From positions 124,001-188,000 of the forward strand of contig SVPP01000001.1 of NCBI GenBank assembly GCA_015065765.1: a stretch of 64,000 nucleotides of DNA. Reading direction: 5' to 3'. The position numbers and the translations under genes are program-made. Numbering within the stretch: position 1 is the first letter of the stretch; each line of letters starts with the position of its first letter. The notes below the pieces were generated by a model, which was given only the letters and a program-made list of their open reading frames with translations, made no database searches and had not been told where the DNA came from. Source of the stretch: Oscillospiraceae bacterium (GTDB lineage: Bacteria; Bacillota; Clostridia; Oscillospirales; Acutalibacteraceae). This document shows positions 52,416 through 61,236 of the stretch, piece after piece.

Positions 52416-53702
52416 ATGACTGCTGCTTTTTATACTCTCGGCTGTAAAGTTAATCAGTACGAATCTGAAGCTATGGCTGAACAACTGATAAAAAACGGAT
52501 ATACAATAGTGAATTACAGTGAAAAAGCAGATGTGTTTATTGTAAACTCCTGCACCGTTACTGCCTCAGGCGACCAGAAAACAAGACAGGCTGTAAGACG
52601 ATTCAAGAAAAACAATCCTGATTCATGCGTAGTTCTTACAGGTTGTATGCCACAGGCATATCCTGAAAAAGCTAAAGAGCTTTATCAGGCTGATATTGTA
52701 ATCGGCAACAAAAACAATGATACACTTGTTTCCGCACTTAAAGAATTTTTTGATAAAAAAGAACGTTTTGTAAATATTGAAATGCACGAGAATCACGATT
52801 CCTTCAGAGGGACTCTGATTTCAGAATTTCAGAACAGAACAAGAGCTTTCCTCAAAATTCAGGACGGTTGCAACAGATTCTGCACATACTGCATTATCCC
52901 CACATCAAGAGGTCGTTCACGTTCAAAACCGCTTGCTGATATTCAGAAAGAACTTGATTCTATTGCAGAAAAAGGATACAAGGAAGTTGTGCTCGTAGGC
53001 ATTAATCTTTCATCTTACGGAAAAGATATCGGCGAAAAATTCACATCTGCCGTAAAGCTTGCGTGTAATACAAAAGGTATTGAAAGAGTAAGACTTGGCT
53101 CACTTGAGCCTGACCACATAACAGATGAGATCATTGATGAATTGGCATCTCTTCCCAACTTCTGCCCGCAGTTTCATATTTCTCTGCAAAGCGGTTGCGA
53201 CAATACGCTCAAAAGAATGAACAGACACTACACAGCAGATGAATATTATCATCTCTGTCAGAAGCTCCGTTCAAGTTTTGAAGATGCTACAATCACCACA
53301 GATATTATGGTTGGTTTTTCACTGGAAAGCGAAGAAGATTTCGAGGAAAGCCTCGATTTTGCACGGAAAATCGCTTTTGAAAAAGTGCATGTTTTCCCCT
53401 ACTCTGTCAGAACGGGAACAAGAGCAGAAAAACTTCCTCAGCTTGAAAAACACGTGAAAGAAGAACGTGCAAAAAGAATGACTGAGGTTACTGAAGAAAT
53501 CAGACAAGCTTTTCTCAGAAATCAGATCGGAAAAACCGTGGAAGTTCTTGTTGAAACTACAAACAAAAACGGCATGTATGAAGGTTATACAAAAAACTAT
53601 ACCCCTGTGCTGATTAACTGCACAGAGGATATGTGTTCAGAAATTATTAAAGTTAAAATCACAGAGGTCAAAGGCGACTATTGCATGGGAGAACTTATTT
53701 AA
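52416..53702 (+). CDS. mtaB: tRNA t6A37 methylthiotransferase MtaB
   Basis: A 428-residue radical-SAM enzyme that adds a methylthio group to t6A37 of tRNAs reading ANN codons. The N-terminal UPF0004 domain carries three cluster cysteines (LGCKVNQYES, VNSCTVTASGD, LTGCMPQ). The radical-SAM CxxxCxxC is in GCNRFCTYCIIP. A TRAM domain ends the protein. It is the second gene after a GNAT enzyme. Its stop lies inside a terminator stem. Confidence 0.95.
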   Translation: MTAAFYTLGCKVNQYESEAMAEQLIKNGYTIVNYSEKADVFIVNSCTVTASGDQKTRQAVRRFKKNNPDSCVVLTGCMPQAYPEKAKELYQADIVIGNKNNDTLVSALKEFFDKKERFVNIEMHENHDSFRGTLISEFQNRTRAFLKIQDGCNRFCTYCIIPTSRGRSRSKPLADIQKELDSIAEKGYKEVVLVGINLSSYGKDIGEKFTSAVKLACNTKGIERVRLGSLEPDHITDEIIDELASLPNFCPQFHISLQSGCDNTLKRMNRHYTADEYYHLCQKLRSSFEDATITTDIMVGFSLESEEDFEESLDFARKIAFEKVHVFPYSVRTGTRAEKLPQLEKHVKEERAKRMTEVTEEIRQAFLRNQIGKTVEVLVETTNKNGMYEGYTKNYTPVLINCTEDMCSEIIKVKITEVKGDYCMGELI

Positions 53703-53722
53703 GTTCTCCCTTTATTTTTTTA
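53687..53722 (+). terminator. Terminator overlapping the mtaB end
   Basis: The stem GGGAGAACTT / AAGTTCTCCC (53687-53696, 53701-53710) covers the last mtaB codons and stop, and is followed by a T run. It leads into the convergent tmcAL end. Confidence 0.9.
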
Positions 53723-54878
53723 TTATTTTTTCTGTTTTTTCCAAGCCACAGGGCAGAATCTCTTCACCGCAGAGGGTGAAAATATCTGTTGCTTTTGATT
53801 CAATGTCAAAAAAATGTTGAGCATTTCTGTCAAGATTTTTTATATCAGAATACTTCCTAACAAGAGGCAAAGACATTGTATCTTTTGAAGTTTTCAGAAT
53901 TTCTCTGCCCTTGTCATTAAATCCTATTACACGGATATACGGAACGTCAGCAGAAACATCTTCTTTTGTAATACCGAGAAAAGCACAAAGGCAGATTCTT
54001 CTGATTCTCGAGTGAGTATATCGTTTTGTTTTCACAAGTTCATAAAACTCATTAAGGCTTACCGCTTTCTGTGCCGCGGAGTACAATCTGTTCTCCATAC
54101 CCTCTGATACATCAGGAAGATTTTTGAAGTCATTTTCTGTAAAGCTTCGCAACTTTACAAGTATTGGTAACTCCAATTTTGTAAAGTCAAATGCTTTACA
54201 ATTTCTTCTTGTGTTTTCAAAAATTTCATCATCAGATTTTATGGATTTTTTCAGCAGTTCACGTAGGTGTGATGCAGAATAAAAACCATTCTTTTCTTTT
54301 TCAGCATCGTGTTCTGCACCGATTCTCGGTACAGTGAAAAAGTTTATATCCATTTTTGCTTTTCTGCACTCTGAAATATATTCACATGCAAGAATATTGT
54401 TAGGCTGAGATAAAATTTCAGCATATTCTTCACTGTATTTTTCTCCGATAGCCTTTTCTCTCGCTTTTGGAAAAGAAATTCCTTCACTGAGATATTTCTG
54501 AATTTCTTCTGCAAACTCATTATCTGCTATTATTTCTGCAACTTCTGTAATTTTTTCCATATCTCCGCTTTCACTTCCGAATGCAATTTCATTCACACAG
54601 CCAAGACCGTTAATTACACCAACTCCACCATATGCGAATCTCTGTGCAGAAGCAGTGGCAAAAATCAGGGGATTTTCAAGAACAAGATCCACGCCGTTTT
54701 CCAATGCTGTTTCAGCTCTGTCCCATTTTGAGAATACGGCTCCTTCCCCTCTCTGAACGAAATTTCCGCTCATTACGGCAACAATATGTGTTGCGCCGTT
54801 TTCTCTTGCCTTATCTATCAAATACTTATGTCCCTTGTGAAAAGGGTTAAATTCAGAAATAATTGCAGTTATTTTCAT
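53712..54878 (-). CDS. tmcAL: tRNA(Met) cytidine acetate ligase TmcAL
   Basis: A 388-residue nucleotidyltransferase-like enzyme (YlbM/DUF795 family). TmcAL activates acetate with ATP and acetylates C34 of elongator tRNA-Met. IISEFNPFHKGHKYLI is the nucleotide-binding signature, SGNFVQRGEGAVFSKWDRA follows. The longer frame to 55028 is rejected; it runs through the divergent ackA promoter. ATG 54878 has AAAGGA 10 bases upstream. ackA, an acetate kinase gene, lies divergent to it. Confidence 0.92.
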   Translation of the reverse strand: MKITAIISEFNPFHKGHKYLIDKARENGATHIVAVMSGNFVQRGEGAVFSKWDRAETALENGVDLVLENPLIFATASAQRFAYGGVGVINGLGCVNEIAFGSESGDMEKITEVAEIIADNEFAEEIQKYLSEGISFPKAREKAIGEKYSEEYAEILSQPNNILACEYISECRKAKMDINFFTVPRIGAEHDAEKEKNGFYSASHLRELLKKSIKSDDEIFENTRRNCKAFDFTKLELPILVKLRSFTENDFKNLPDVSEGMENRLYSAAQKAVSLNEFYELVKTKRYTHSRIRRICLCAFLGITKEDVSADVPYIRVIGFNDKGREILKTSKDTMSLPLVRKYSDIKNLDRNAQHFFDIESKATDIFTLCGEEILPCGLEKTEKIIKK

Positions 54879-54906
54879 TTTACGGCTATCCTTTCGCAAA
54901 AATAAC

Positions 54907-54935
54907 TTGAAAAATTGTATTATATAGTATATAAT
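54907..54935 (+). promoter_or_regulatory. ackA promoter
   Basis: TTGAAA (54907-54912), 17-base spacer and TATAAT (54930-54935), giving a leader of about 45 bases. Confidence 0.8.
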
Positions 54936-54987
54936 ATTACAGTAATTTGCATTTTTCAAGTTAAAAGTTAATTTTGGAGGTAAGAAA

Positions 54988-56193
54988 ATGAAAGTTCTTG
55001 TTATCAATGCAGGTAGTTCATCTCTCAAATATCAGCTTATTGATATGGAAACAGAGCAGATGATCGCTAAAGGTATTTGTGAAAAGGTTGGTTTTGCAGG
55101 TCAGATTGACGGTAAAACTGCAGACGGCAGAAAGTTCTTCTATGAAGTTCCTCTCAAGAACCACACAGAAGCTTTTGTTGAAGTTAAAAAGGTACTTACT
55201 GAAGGCGATTGCAAGGTTATCGACGACCTTTCTGAAATCGCAGCAGTTGGTCACCGTGTAGTTCAGGGTGGCGCACTGTTCCAGAAGAGTGTTCTTATTG
55301 ATGAAAAAGTTATTGAAGGAATCGAGAGCCTTTGCGATCTCGCTCCCCTTCACAACCCTGCACACATTCAGGGTATCAGAGCTTGCTTCGAAGTTTTCGG
55401 ACCTGACGTTCCTGAAATCGCAGTATTCGACAACGCTTTCCACAGCACAATGCCTGAAGAAGCGTATACTTTCCCCATTCCTTACGAATATACAGAAAAA
55501 TATCAGATCCGCCGCTATGGCTTCCATGGCACATCACACCGCTTTGTAAGCGCTCGCTGTGCAGAAGTTATGGGCAAGGATATCAAAGACCTTAAAATCG
55601 TTACATGCCACCTCGGCAACGGCTCATCAATTACAGCTGTTAAGGGCGGTAAAGTTATCGACACAAGTATGGGGCTTACTCCCCTTGATGGTTTTGAAAT
55701 GGGCACACGCTGCGGTGCTGTAGACCCCTCAGCAATCCTCTTCCTTATGGAAAAAGAAGGTTGGGATACAAAAACAACAAGCGATGTTCTCAATAAGAAA
55801 TCAGGTTACCTTGGCGTTTCAGGCGTTTCGAGTGATGACCGTGACCTTCTCAAAGCAATTGACGAAGGTAACGAAAGAGCTGCTCTTGCAAGAAAAATCC
55901 TCAAATATCAGGTACGCAAAGTTATCGGTAGCTACATAGCAGCTATGGACGGCGTAGATGCTATCGTATTCACAGGCGGTATCGGCGAAAATACAACTGA
56001 CCTTCGTGAAGATGTTTGCGAAAACCTCACATACCTTGGTGTTAAGTTTGACAAAGATATCAACAACTCACTCATCAGAGGTAAAGAAGGCGAAATCAGC
56101 ACAGCAGATTCTAAAGTTAAAGTATTCGTTCTTCCCACAAACGAAGAACTTGCAATCGCTCGTGATACAAAAGAAATCGCTGAATCACTTTAA
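54988..56193 (+). CDS. ackA: Acetate kinase
   Basis: A 401-residue ASKHA-fold kinase that makes ATP from acetyl phosphate in fermentation. VLVINAGSSSLKYQL is the start signature; HRVVQGG and TCHLGNGSSI are the catalytic and phosphate motifs, and FTGGIGEN the adenosine site. GGAGG lies 7 bases before the ATG. There is no pta beside it. Many codons are the preferred ones for this genome, consistent with high expression. Confidence 0.97.
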   Translation: MKVLVINAGSSSLKYQLIDMETEQMIAKGICEKVGFAGQIDGKTADGRKFFYEVPLKNHTEAFVEVKKVLTEGDCKVIDDLSEIAAVGHRVVQGGALFQKSVLIDEKVIEGIESLCDLAPLHNPAHIQGIRACFEVFGPDVPEIAVFDNAFHSTMPEEAYTFPIPYEYTEKYQIRRYGFHGTSHRFVSARCAEVMGKDIKDLKIVTCHLGNGSSITAVKGGKVIDTSMGLTPLDGFEMGTRCGAVDPSAILFLMEKEGWDTKTTSDVLNKKSGYLGVSGVSSDDRDLLKAIDEGNERAALARKILKYQVRKVIGSYIAAMDGVDAIVFTGGIGENTTDLREDVCENLTYLGVKFDKDINNSLIRGKEGEISTADSKVKVFVLPTNEELAIARDTKEIAESL

Positions 56194-56213
56194 TTTCAGG
56201 ATTATAAAGAATT

Positions 56214-56244
56214 ACAGCCAACCCCAAAGGTTGGCTGTTTTTTT
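56214..56244. terminator. Bidirectional terminator after ackA
   Basis: The stem ACAGCCAACC / GGTTGGCTGT (56214-56223, 56229-56238), followed by TTTTTTT. It separates ackA from the convergent membrane protein gene. Confidence 0.9.
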
Positions 56245-56245
56245 A

Positions 56246-57055
56246 TTATTTCTTTGCATCTTCTTTTGTATAATAATCCTGCAAATCGTCTGCAGCAGAT
56301 TGAAGCCTTTCGGTAAGTCCTTCTTCGTAAATGTCACTGTACAGAAATTCTCTTACTGCAAATTCTTTTCTGTTGCCGGCATTTGTTTCCGTTTTAGGTT
56401 CCTGTGCAATAAAATCTATTGCAAAAAACGGAATACCATGTTCATCAAAAATTGTTTTAAATTCAAGGAGTCTCTCTGCAGATTTTTCTGCTGTCAATTC
56501 AGTTTCATCATAATAGAAAACAACATGACCTGCTGATTTTGCAACCTCTTTTATATCATACTCATAATCTAATTTGAGATCAGATAACACAACACCATAG
56601 AGTTCTTTTCCGTGGTAATCATCAGAATATTCAAATGTTTTTATTTCACCATAATCAATGTCTGAAACAAAGCTTTTCTTTGCATCTTTCAGAACTTTTT
56701 CGCACAATGAGCGATATTCATTTTCAAGACGCATATATGTATTCCAACCATCGGTGACATTATCAAAGCTGTCATGCAAAGGTCTGCCCAGCAAATCGAA
56801 GTAAACTGAAAAATGCGTATCGACGCTTGACGGTGAAACTACATATGCATAATAGCCAGATGACTTGAAATCATAGCCGACTTTTTCAATTTCAAGGTCA
56901 TAATCAGCATAGTTTTCTTCAATGTAATTGTCTGCTGAATTGACCGCTAAAAGATAAGAAACAGGATTACCGAAAAATGCACAGACAAAATACAAAACTA
57001 CACCTAAGAACAAAGCCAATAAAGTAATAAGAATGATTTTTACCGATTTTTTCAT
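56246..57055 (-). CDS. Membrane-anchored YfjL-like protein
   Basis: A 269-residue protein with an N-terminal transmembrane anchor (about residues 7-29) and an outward, mixed alpha/beta, Asp- and Tyr-rich body. The GNPVSYLLAVNSADNYI segment just after the anchor resembles the YfjL-like family of Bacilli, for which I know no function. It follows ttcA by 24 bases, so it is probably the last gene of the mazF-proximal run or of the tcdA-ttcA unit. Confidence 0.68.
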   Translation of the reverse strand: MKKSVKIILITLLALFLGVVLYFVCAFFGNPVSYLLAVNSADNYIEENYADYDLEIEKVGYDFKSSGYYAYVVSPSSVDTHFSVYFDLLGRPLHDSFDNVTDGWNTYMRLENEYRSLCEKVLKDAKKSFVSDIDYGEIKTFEYSDDYHGKELYGVVLSDLKLDYEYDIKEVAKSAGHVVFYYDETELTAEKSAERLLEFKTIFDEHGIPFFAIDFIAQEPKTETNAGNRKEFAVREFLYSDIYEEGLTERLQSAADDLQDYYTKEDAKK

Positions 57056-57079
57056 AACCTGTCATCTCCTTTATTTTAA

Positions 57080-57916
57080 TTAAAATTTTTCAAGAAATGA
57101 ATGGAATTCATCATTCAGTTTGTATTCCACCATTGTATCAACGTTTGCATTATGTATTGCACGGAAAATGTTGATTTCAATGTTGGGATTTACTTTTTTC
57201 ATCTGCTTGATAAGATCCTTTATTTCCTGACGCTTTGAAAGGCCTTCTTTGTTGTCATTTGTTTTATAATCTTCCGTAAATCGACAAGCGCATCTGATAA
57301 ATTCAAGATTATTGTATTTCGACCATGCAATAATTGCATCTTCTTTTATGCAGTACATAGGTCTAATCAATTCCATGCCTTCGTAGTTTGTGCTTTTAAG
57401 TCTCGGCAACATCGCCTGAATCTGTGAACCGTAGAACATGCCCATGACTGTTGTTTCAATAACATCACTCATATGGTGACCAAGGGCAATTTTGTTGCAA
57501 CCGAGCTCCTTTGCTCTTGAGTAAAGATATCCTCTTCTCATTCGCGCACAGAGATAACATGGATTCTGCTCAATTTTCACAACAACATTGAAAATATCGG
57601 AATTAAAAACATTAATCGGAATATTGAGAATCTTTGCATTTTCTTCAATTTTCTGTCTGTTTTCAGCATTATAACCGGGATCCATTACTATGTATTCAAG
57701 TTCAAAAGGAACTTCACTGTATCGCTGAAGCATTCTCATAAGAACAGCAAGAATCATAGAGTCCTTACCGCCTGAAATACAAACGGCGATTTTGTCCCCT
57801 GCCTGAATCATCTGATATTTCTTAACTGCTTCGACAAAGGGATTCCATATTGTTTTTCTGTATGTTTTTGAAATACATCTCTCGGCAATCTGCCACGCTT
57901 CAAGTTCTCTTTTCAT
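57080..57916 (-). CDS. ttcA: TtcA-family tRNA 2-thiocytidine synthase
   Basis: A 278-residue PP-loop ATPase that adds sulfur at C32 of tRNA. The PP-loop is VCISGGKDSMILAV (about residue 44); cluster cysteines are in PCYLCARMRRG and RCACRF. TtcA enzymes bind an Fe-S cluster through such Cys. ATG 57916 with GGAG 6 bases upstream is preferred; it directly follows the tcdA stop. It could also be a related TtuA-type enzyme. Confidence 0.88.
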   Translation of the reverse strand: MKRELEAWQIAERCISKTYRKTIWNPFVEAVKKYQMIQAGDKIAVCISGGKDSMILAVLMRMLQRYSEVPFELEYIVMDPGYNAENRQKIEENAKILNIPINVFNSDIFNVVVKIEQNPCYLCARMRRGYLYSRAKELGCNKIALGHHMSDVIETTVMGMFYGSQIQAMLPRLKSTNYEGMELIRPMYCIKEDAIIAWSKYNNLEFIRCACRFTEDYKTNDNKEGLSKRQEIKDLIKQMKKVNPNIEINIFRAIHNANVDTMVEYKLNDEFHSFLEKF

Positions 57917-57917
57917 C

Positions 57918-58634
57918 TTATTCTCCAAACCTGATCAAGTCTTTAACAACTTCCCCTGCCATAATAAGCCCCACAACTGACGGCACAAATGAGACACTGC
58001 CAGGAATCTGACGTTTATTGGAATTTTCATCAATCAGTTCTTCTTTGATTGTAGGCATCTCCTCAGAATAAACAACCTTCAGTTTCTTTACACCGTTATC
58101 GCGACATAATTTTCTCATAGCCTTTGCAAGGGGACAAACTGATGTTTTATAAATATCCGCAACTTTAAACTGAGTAGGATCAGTTTTATTGCCTGCGCCC
58201 ATTGAAGAGATTATGGGAATACTCAGTTTATCAGCAATTACCGCAAGTGCAAGCTTTCCGCTGACAGTGTCAATCGCATCAACAATATAATCATACTTTT
58301 CAAACTCAAACTCATTTTCATTCTCCTTGAGAAAGAAACAATTGTGAGTATTTACTGTAATTTCAGGATTGATGTCAAGAAGTCTTTCTTGGCAGACATC
58401 CACTTTATTTTTCCCGATTGTGCTGTGAAGAGCAATAATCTGTCGGTTGATATTTGATGGTGAAACTGTATCGTTATCGATAATATCAAGTGTGCCGACA
58501 CCGCTACGGGCTAAAGCTTCACAGACATAACCACCTACGCCGCCTACACCAAAGACAGCAACGCGGGAATTCTTCAGTTTTTCAAGGGAGTCCGAGCCAA
58601 AGACAATATTCTGTCTTGAAAAAATTTCACTCAT
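57918..58634 (-). CDS. tcdA: tRNA threonylcarbamoyladenosine dehydratase (TcdA/ThiF family)
   Basis: A 238-residue E1-like ATP-using enzyme that cyclises t6A37 to ct6A. The Rossmann motif GVGGVGGYVCEAL, the catalytic DTVSPSNINRQ segment and VDAIDTVSGK are typical. It overlaps the upstream metallophosphoesterase stop (TGATG). Together with mtaB and ttcA this is the third tRNA-modification gene in this 6-kb area. Confidence 0.92.
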   Translation of the reverse strand: MSEIFSRQNIVFGSDSLEKLKNSRVAVFGVGGVGGYVCEALARSGVGTLDIIDNDTVSPSNINRQIIALHSTIGKNKVDVCQERLLDINPEITVNTHNCFFLKENENEFEFEKYDYIVDAIDTVSGKLALAVIADKLSIPIISSMGAGNKTDPTQFKVADIYKTSVCPLAKAMRKLCRDNGVKKLKVVYSEEMPTIKEELIDENSNKRQIPGSVSFVPSVVGLIMAGEVVKDLIRFGE

Positions 58635-59737
58635 CAGATATCAACTTCTTCTCTTTCTTCAACACAAATTGTTTCGGTATAAAATTCTTTTGGGTTGTTT
58701 TCATCTATTTCAATAAGACGTCCGCCTCTGCGCCAGCCGTAAGTCATAAAGCCTCCGCAGATTGTCTGGCAAAGCTTGATGCCGTCTTTTTCAACGATAA
58801 AATCGTTTACATGGTCATGACCGCAGAACATGGCAATCACGTCACCCTGAGCCTTAAACGCATCAAATTCGCCGTCATAACGCGTCATCGGCGGGCTGGG
58901 ACTTTCATTTAACTCACCTGTTGCGTTTTCGGGCAAAACATAAAATTTACCATCATTGCATTGAACTGCACCTTCTGTGCCCTCTTCAACCTCTTTGAAG
59001 CAGGAATGAACATCAGGCACACAGATATGCTGAAAAGCAAAAGAATAAACAGGCTCTCCACCGTTTTCCTCTTTCAGTTTATCAGATTTTCTCTTGTACC
59101 AATCAAGCTGATCTGAATGTACGCAGTCATAGCCTGTTCCTTTGATACCGTCAAGGTAATCGTTTGAGTCAAACATCCAGAGATTGAATGCAGTTTTTTT
59201 GCCGTCTGATGAAATAATTGGCAGACTGTAGTTACCGCAACCATAGACATTCTCTTCATTATAAACACCGACAAAATTCTCATATTCCATGAAAATTCTC
59301 ATCTGAAACTCTTTATGAGTATTTCTCTCTCCGTCATGGTTACCGAAAGTTATAGCAAGAGGTAAATTAAATTTTCCTACTGCCTGATAAAGTCTTCTGA
59401 TTGTCTTTGCGGCATAATCATATGTAATAAGCTCATAGTTACTGCTTACATTATCACCTGTAAACACAACTAAATCAGGATTTGTTCGTCTGATACATTC
59501 TTCAATAAGATTTAATGTGTCTGCAACCTGCTGTTTAGTAACTTCGATAGGCTGCTCCTCCTCCATAAGCTCATGAACGAGATGAATGTCAGACATATGT
59601 AATATTCTGAATTTTCCGTCTTGCGAGAATTTAAGAGGCTTCTTCTCTCTTTTTGCATAGAGAAAAGGACCACCTACAGCCCCAAGAAACGGAAAAGTCA
59701 TCATTTTTAAGATATTTGAAAGTATTCTGCTTTTCAT
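58634..59737 (-). CDS. Calcineurin-like metallophosphoesterase
   Basis: A 367-residue protein with all metallophosphoesterase motifs: SDIHLVHE, TGDNVSSN, GNHDGERN, QHICVPD and CGHDHVND. The N-terminus has a hydrophobic stretch (about residues 9-28), so it may be secreted or anchored. The substrate is unknown; relatives hydrolyse phosphodiesters or phosphomonoesters. AGGAGG precedes the ATG, and a terminator lies just upstream, so expression may depend on read-through. Confidence 0.9.
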   Translation of the reverse strand: MKSRILSNILKMMTFPFLGAVGGPFLYAKREKKPLKFSQDGKFRILHMSDIHLVHELMEEEQPIEVTKQQVADTLNLIEECIRRTNPDLVVFTGDNVSSNYELITYDYAAKTIRRLYQAVGKFNLPLAITFGNHDGERNTHKEFQMRIFMEYENFVGVYNEENVYGCGNYSLPIISSDGKKTAFNLWMFDSNDYLDGIKGTGYDCVHSDQLDWYKRKSDKLKEENGGEPVYSFAFQHICVPDVHSCFKEVEEGTEGAVQCNDGKFYVLPENATGELNESPSPPMTRYDGEFDAFKAQGDVIAMFCGHDHVNDFIVEKDGIKLCQTICGGFMTYGWRRGGRLIEIDENNPKEFYTETICVEEREEVDI

Positions 59738-59749
59738 TTTATGCCTCCT

Positions 59750-59783
59750 AAAAAAAGCGGAGCTAACTTTTATGTAGCCCCGC
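59750..59783 (-). terminator. Terminator overlapping the mazF end
   Basis: On the minus strand GCGGGGCTA / TAGCTCCGC (59783-59775 and 59765-59757) is followed by seven Ts and immediately by the AGGAGG of the metallophosphoesterase gene. Confidence 0.88.
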
Positions 59784-60120
59784 CGAGTCCAAAACTTACG
59801 CTTAAAGCTTTATCAATTCTGTCCATATCTACGTCGTCAAGATTGCCCATACGCTCCTTAAGCCTTCTTTTATCAAGCGTTCTCACCTGCTCAAGCAGTA
59901 CAATTGAATCCTTTGCAAGACCGCAACCATCTGCGTTTACCTTGATGTGAGTAGGAAGGCTGTTTTTATATTTCTGGCTTGTAATTGCCGCAGCGATTAC
60001 CGTTGGGCTGTATTTATTGCCGACATCATTCTGAACAATCAAAACAGGTCTTATTCCGCCTTGCTCCGAGCCAACTACAGGGCTAAGATCTGCGTAATAT
60101 ATATCTCCCCGTTTTATCAT
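59770..60120 (-). CDS. mazF: MazF/PemK-family mRNA interferase toxin (EndoA-like)
   Basis: A 116-residue toxin that cuts mRNA at short sequences. [20 protein letters not shown] is the family start, [11 protein letters not shown] carries the catalytic Arg, and AAITSQ the catalytic Thr. Length equals Bacillus EndoA. In most Firmicutes the antitoxin gene overlaps its 5' end, but here no MazE-like frame is visible in the 154 bases upstream. The ATG has GGAG 9 bases upstream. Its stop is inside a terminator stem. Confidence 0.94.
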   Translation of the reverse strand: MIKRGDIYYADLSPVVGSEQGGIRPVLIVQNDVGNKYSPTVIAAAITSQKYKNSLPTHIKVNADGCGLAKDSIVLLEQVRTLDKRRLKERMGNLDDVDMDRIDKALSVSFGLGGAT

Positions 60121-60209
60121 AAAATCACTCTCCGTAAAATATTTTTGACAACAATATCATTGCCAATATTTTAAGGAAATAATCATCAGCCTCAAAATTC
60201 GGGGAGAAA

Positions 60210-60265
60210 TTTCAGGCTGTGACTTGTCCCTGAAACTATTATATTCAGAAAAAGCTTACAGGGAC
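60210..60265 (-). repeat. Overlapping inverted repeats in the mazF leader
   Basis: GTCCCTG (60226-60232) can pair with CAGGGAC (60259-60265), and the overlapping CCTGAAA (60229-60235) can pair with TTTCAGG (60210-60216). The two hairpins exclude each other. A TATAAT-like hexamer (60243-60238, minus) lies inside the first. Neither has a T run. Confidence 0.6.
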
Positions 60266-60274
60266 ACTCTCAAA

Positions 60275-61216
60275 TCAATACCAGAGCCAGCCGAAAAGAA
60301 GAATCATTATAATCCACTGCCACCATGTATATTTTACTGTCACTTCATAATTTGTTCTTGTTTTACCGTTATTTGCAGTTGCGGCAACATATACTGTCCC
60401 TGCCTTTTTAGCAGTAAGTGTATCGCCTTTTGAGTCAACGATGCTTGTGTCTGAAGAAAGAACTTCATAATCATCAGCTGATGAAACAAGAGCTGAAGTA
60501 TTCAGAACATCTTTATAATTCATTTCAAATGTTTTATCTGCAGGTAACTTTTCTACTTTGTCACCAAAAAGAACAGCCTGTGACAGATCATAAGTCTGGC
60601 CGCATGTTGCGATAACATCATCGCCGAGTGTTGCACCGCCGTGTGCTGCATAAACGCCACTTCTCATAGTTGAGTTGGCTGTTTTTATGTATGCTTCGTC
60701 AATACCGAGGAAGCCGTTACCATCCGCTGGAGCATTTGACTTCATCTTGAATTTGATTGTATAAAGCTTTTCAAAATCTGTAAGTGTTGTTGTAGGAGTT
60801 GATGTGCCATCAGAAGCAAGTGAAGGAAGCCATGTAATTGCGCTGAAAACAAGCTTATACTGCTTTGTCATCGCACTTGAATAACTCTGATGATACATTC
60901 CGAGAGGAGAATTTACTGACTGATTCATGCTCACAGGCATCTTTGTAGCTTTTTTAACGGCAGCACCGTTTGAAGTGTCAAGAGCATAATAATCAGTGTC
61001 ATAAACGATAATTGTATTTACGTTAATAACAGGATAGTCAGTTTTAGCACTTACTGTCACAGTAAATGAATCACCGGGTTTAGGTTCTGCCTTTGATGAT
61101 GTGAGTTTGATTGTGCATGTGTTGTCTTTTTCTGCTGCATTTGCAGAGACTGCAAACATTGAAAAAATGAAAACAAAAGACAGAACAACAGCCATAATTT
61201 TAGTAATTTTTTTCAT
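60275..61216 (-). CDS. Secreted cohesin-like and Ig-like domain protein
   Basis: A 313-residue secreted protein. A signal peptide spans about residues 1-27. A cohesin-like beta-sandwich follows (about 30-205; PKPGDSFTVTVSAKTDYPVINVNTI and YTIKFKMKSNA are typical), then an Ig-like BIG2-style segment (about 235-293: ILSS/TAKKAGTVYVAATANN pattern). The C-terminus is an aromatic membrane-like segment WWQWIIMILLFGWLWY with no positive tail. ATG 61216 follows AAGGAGG. It is the last gene of the surface locus, 20 bases after the LCP gene. Cohesins often bind dockerins, but none is in the window. Confidence 0.82.
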   Translation of the reverse strand: MKKITKIMAVVLSFVFIFSMFAVSANAAEKDNTCTIKLTSSKAEPKPGDSFTVTVSAKTDYPVINVNTIIVYDTDYYALDTSNGAAVKKATKMPVSMNQSVNSPLGMYHQSYSSAMTKQYKLVFSAITWLPSLASDGTSTPTTTLTDFEKLYTIKFKMKSNAPADGNGFLGIDEAYIKTANSTMRSGVYAAHGGATLGDDVIATCGQTYDLSQAVLFGDKVEKLPADKTFEMNYKDVLNTSALVSSADDYEVLSSDTSIVDSKGDTLTAKKAGTVYVAATANNGKTRTNYEVTVKYTWWQWIIMILLFGWLWY

Positions 61217-61236
61217 TGAAAATACCTCCTTAAAAA

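Noticed and set aside
60121-60274. Hidden MazE antitoxin upstream of mazF
   Set aside because: No reading frame of useful length with a ribbon-helix-helix pattern is found on this strand.
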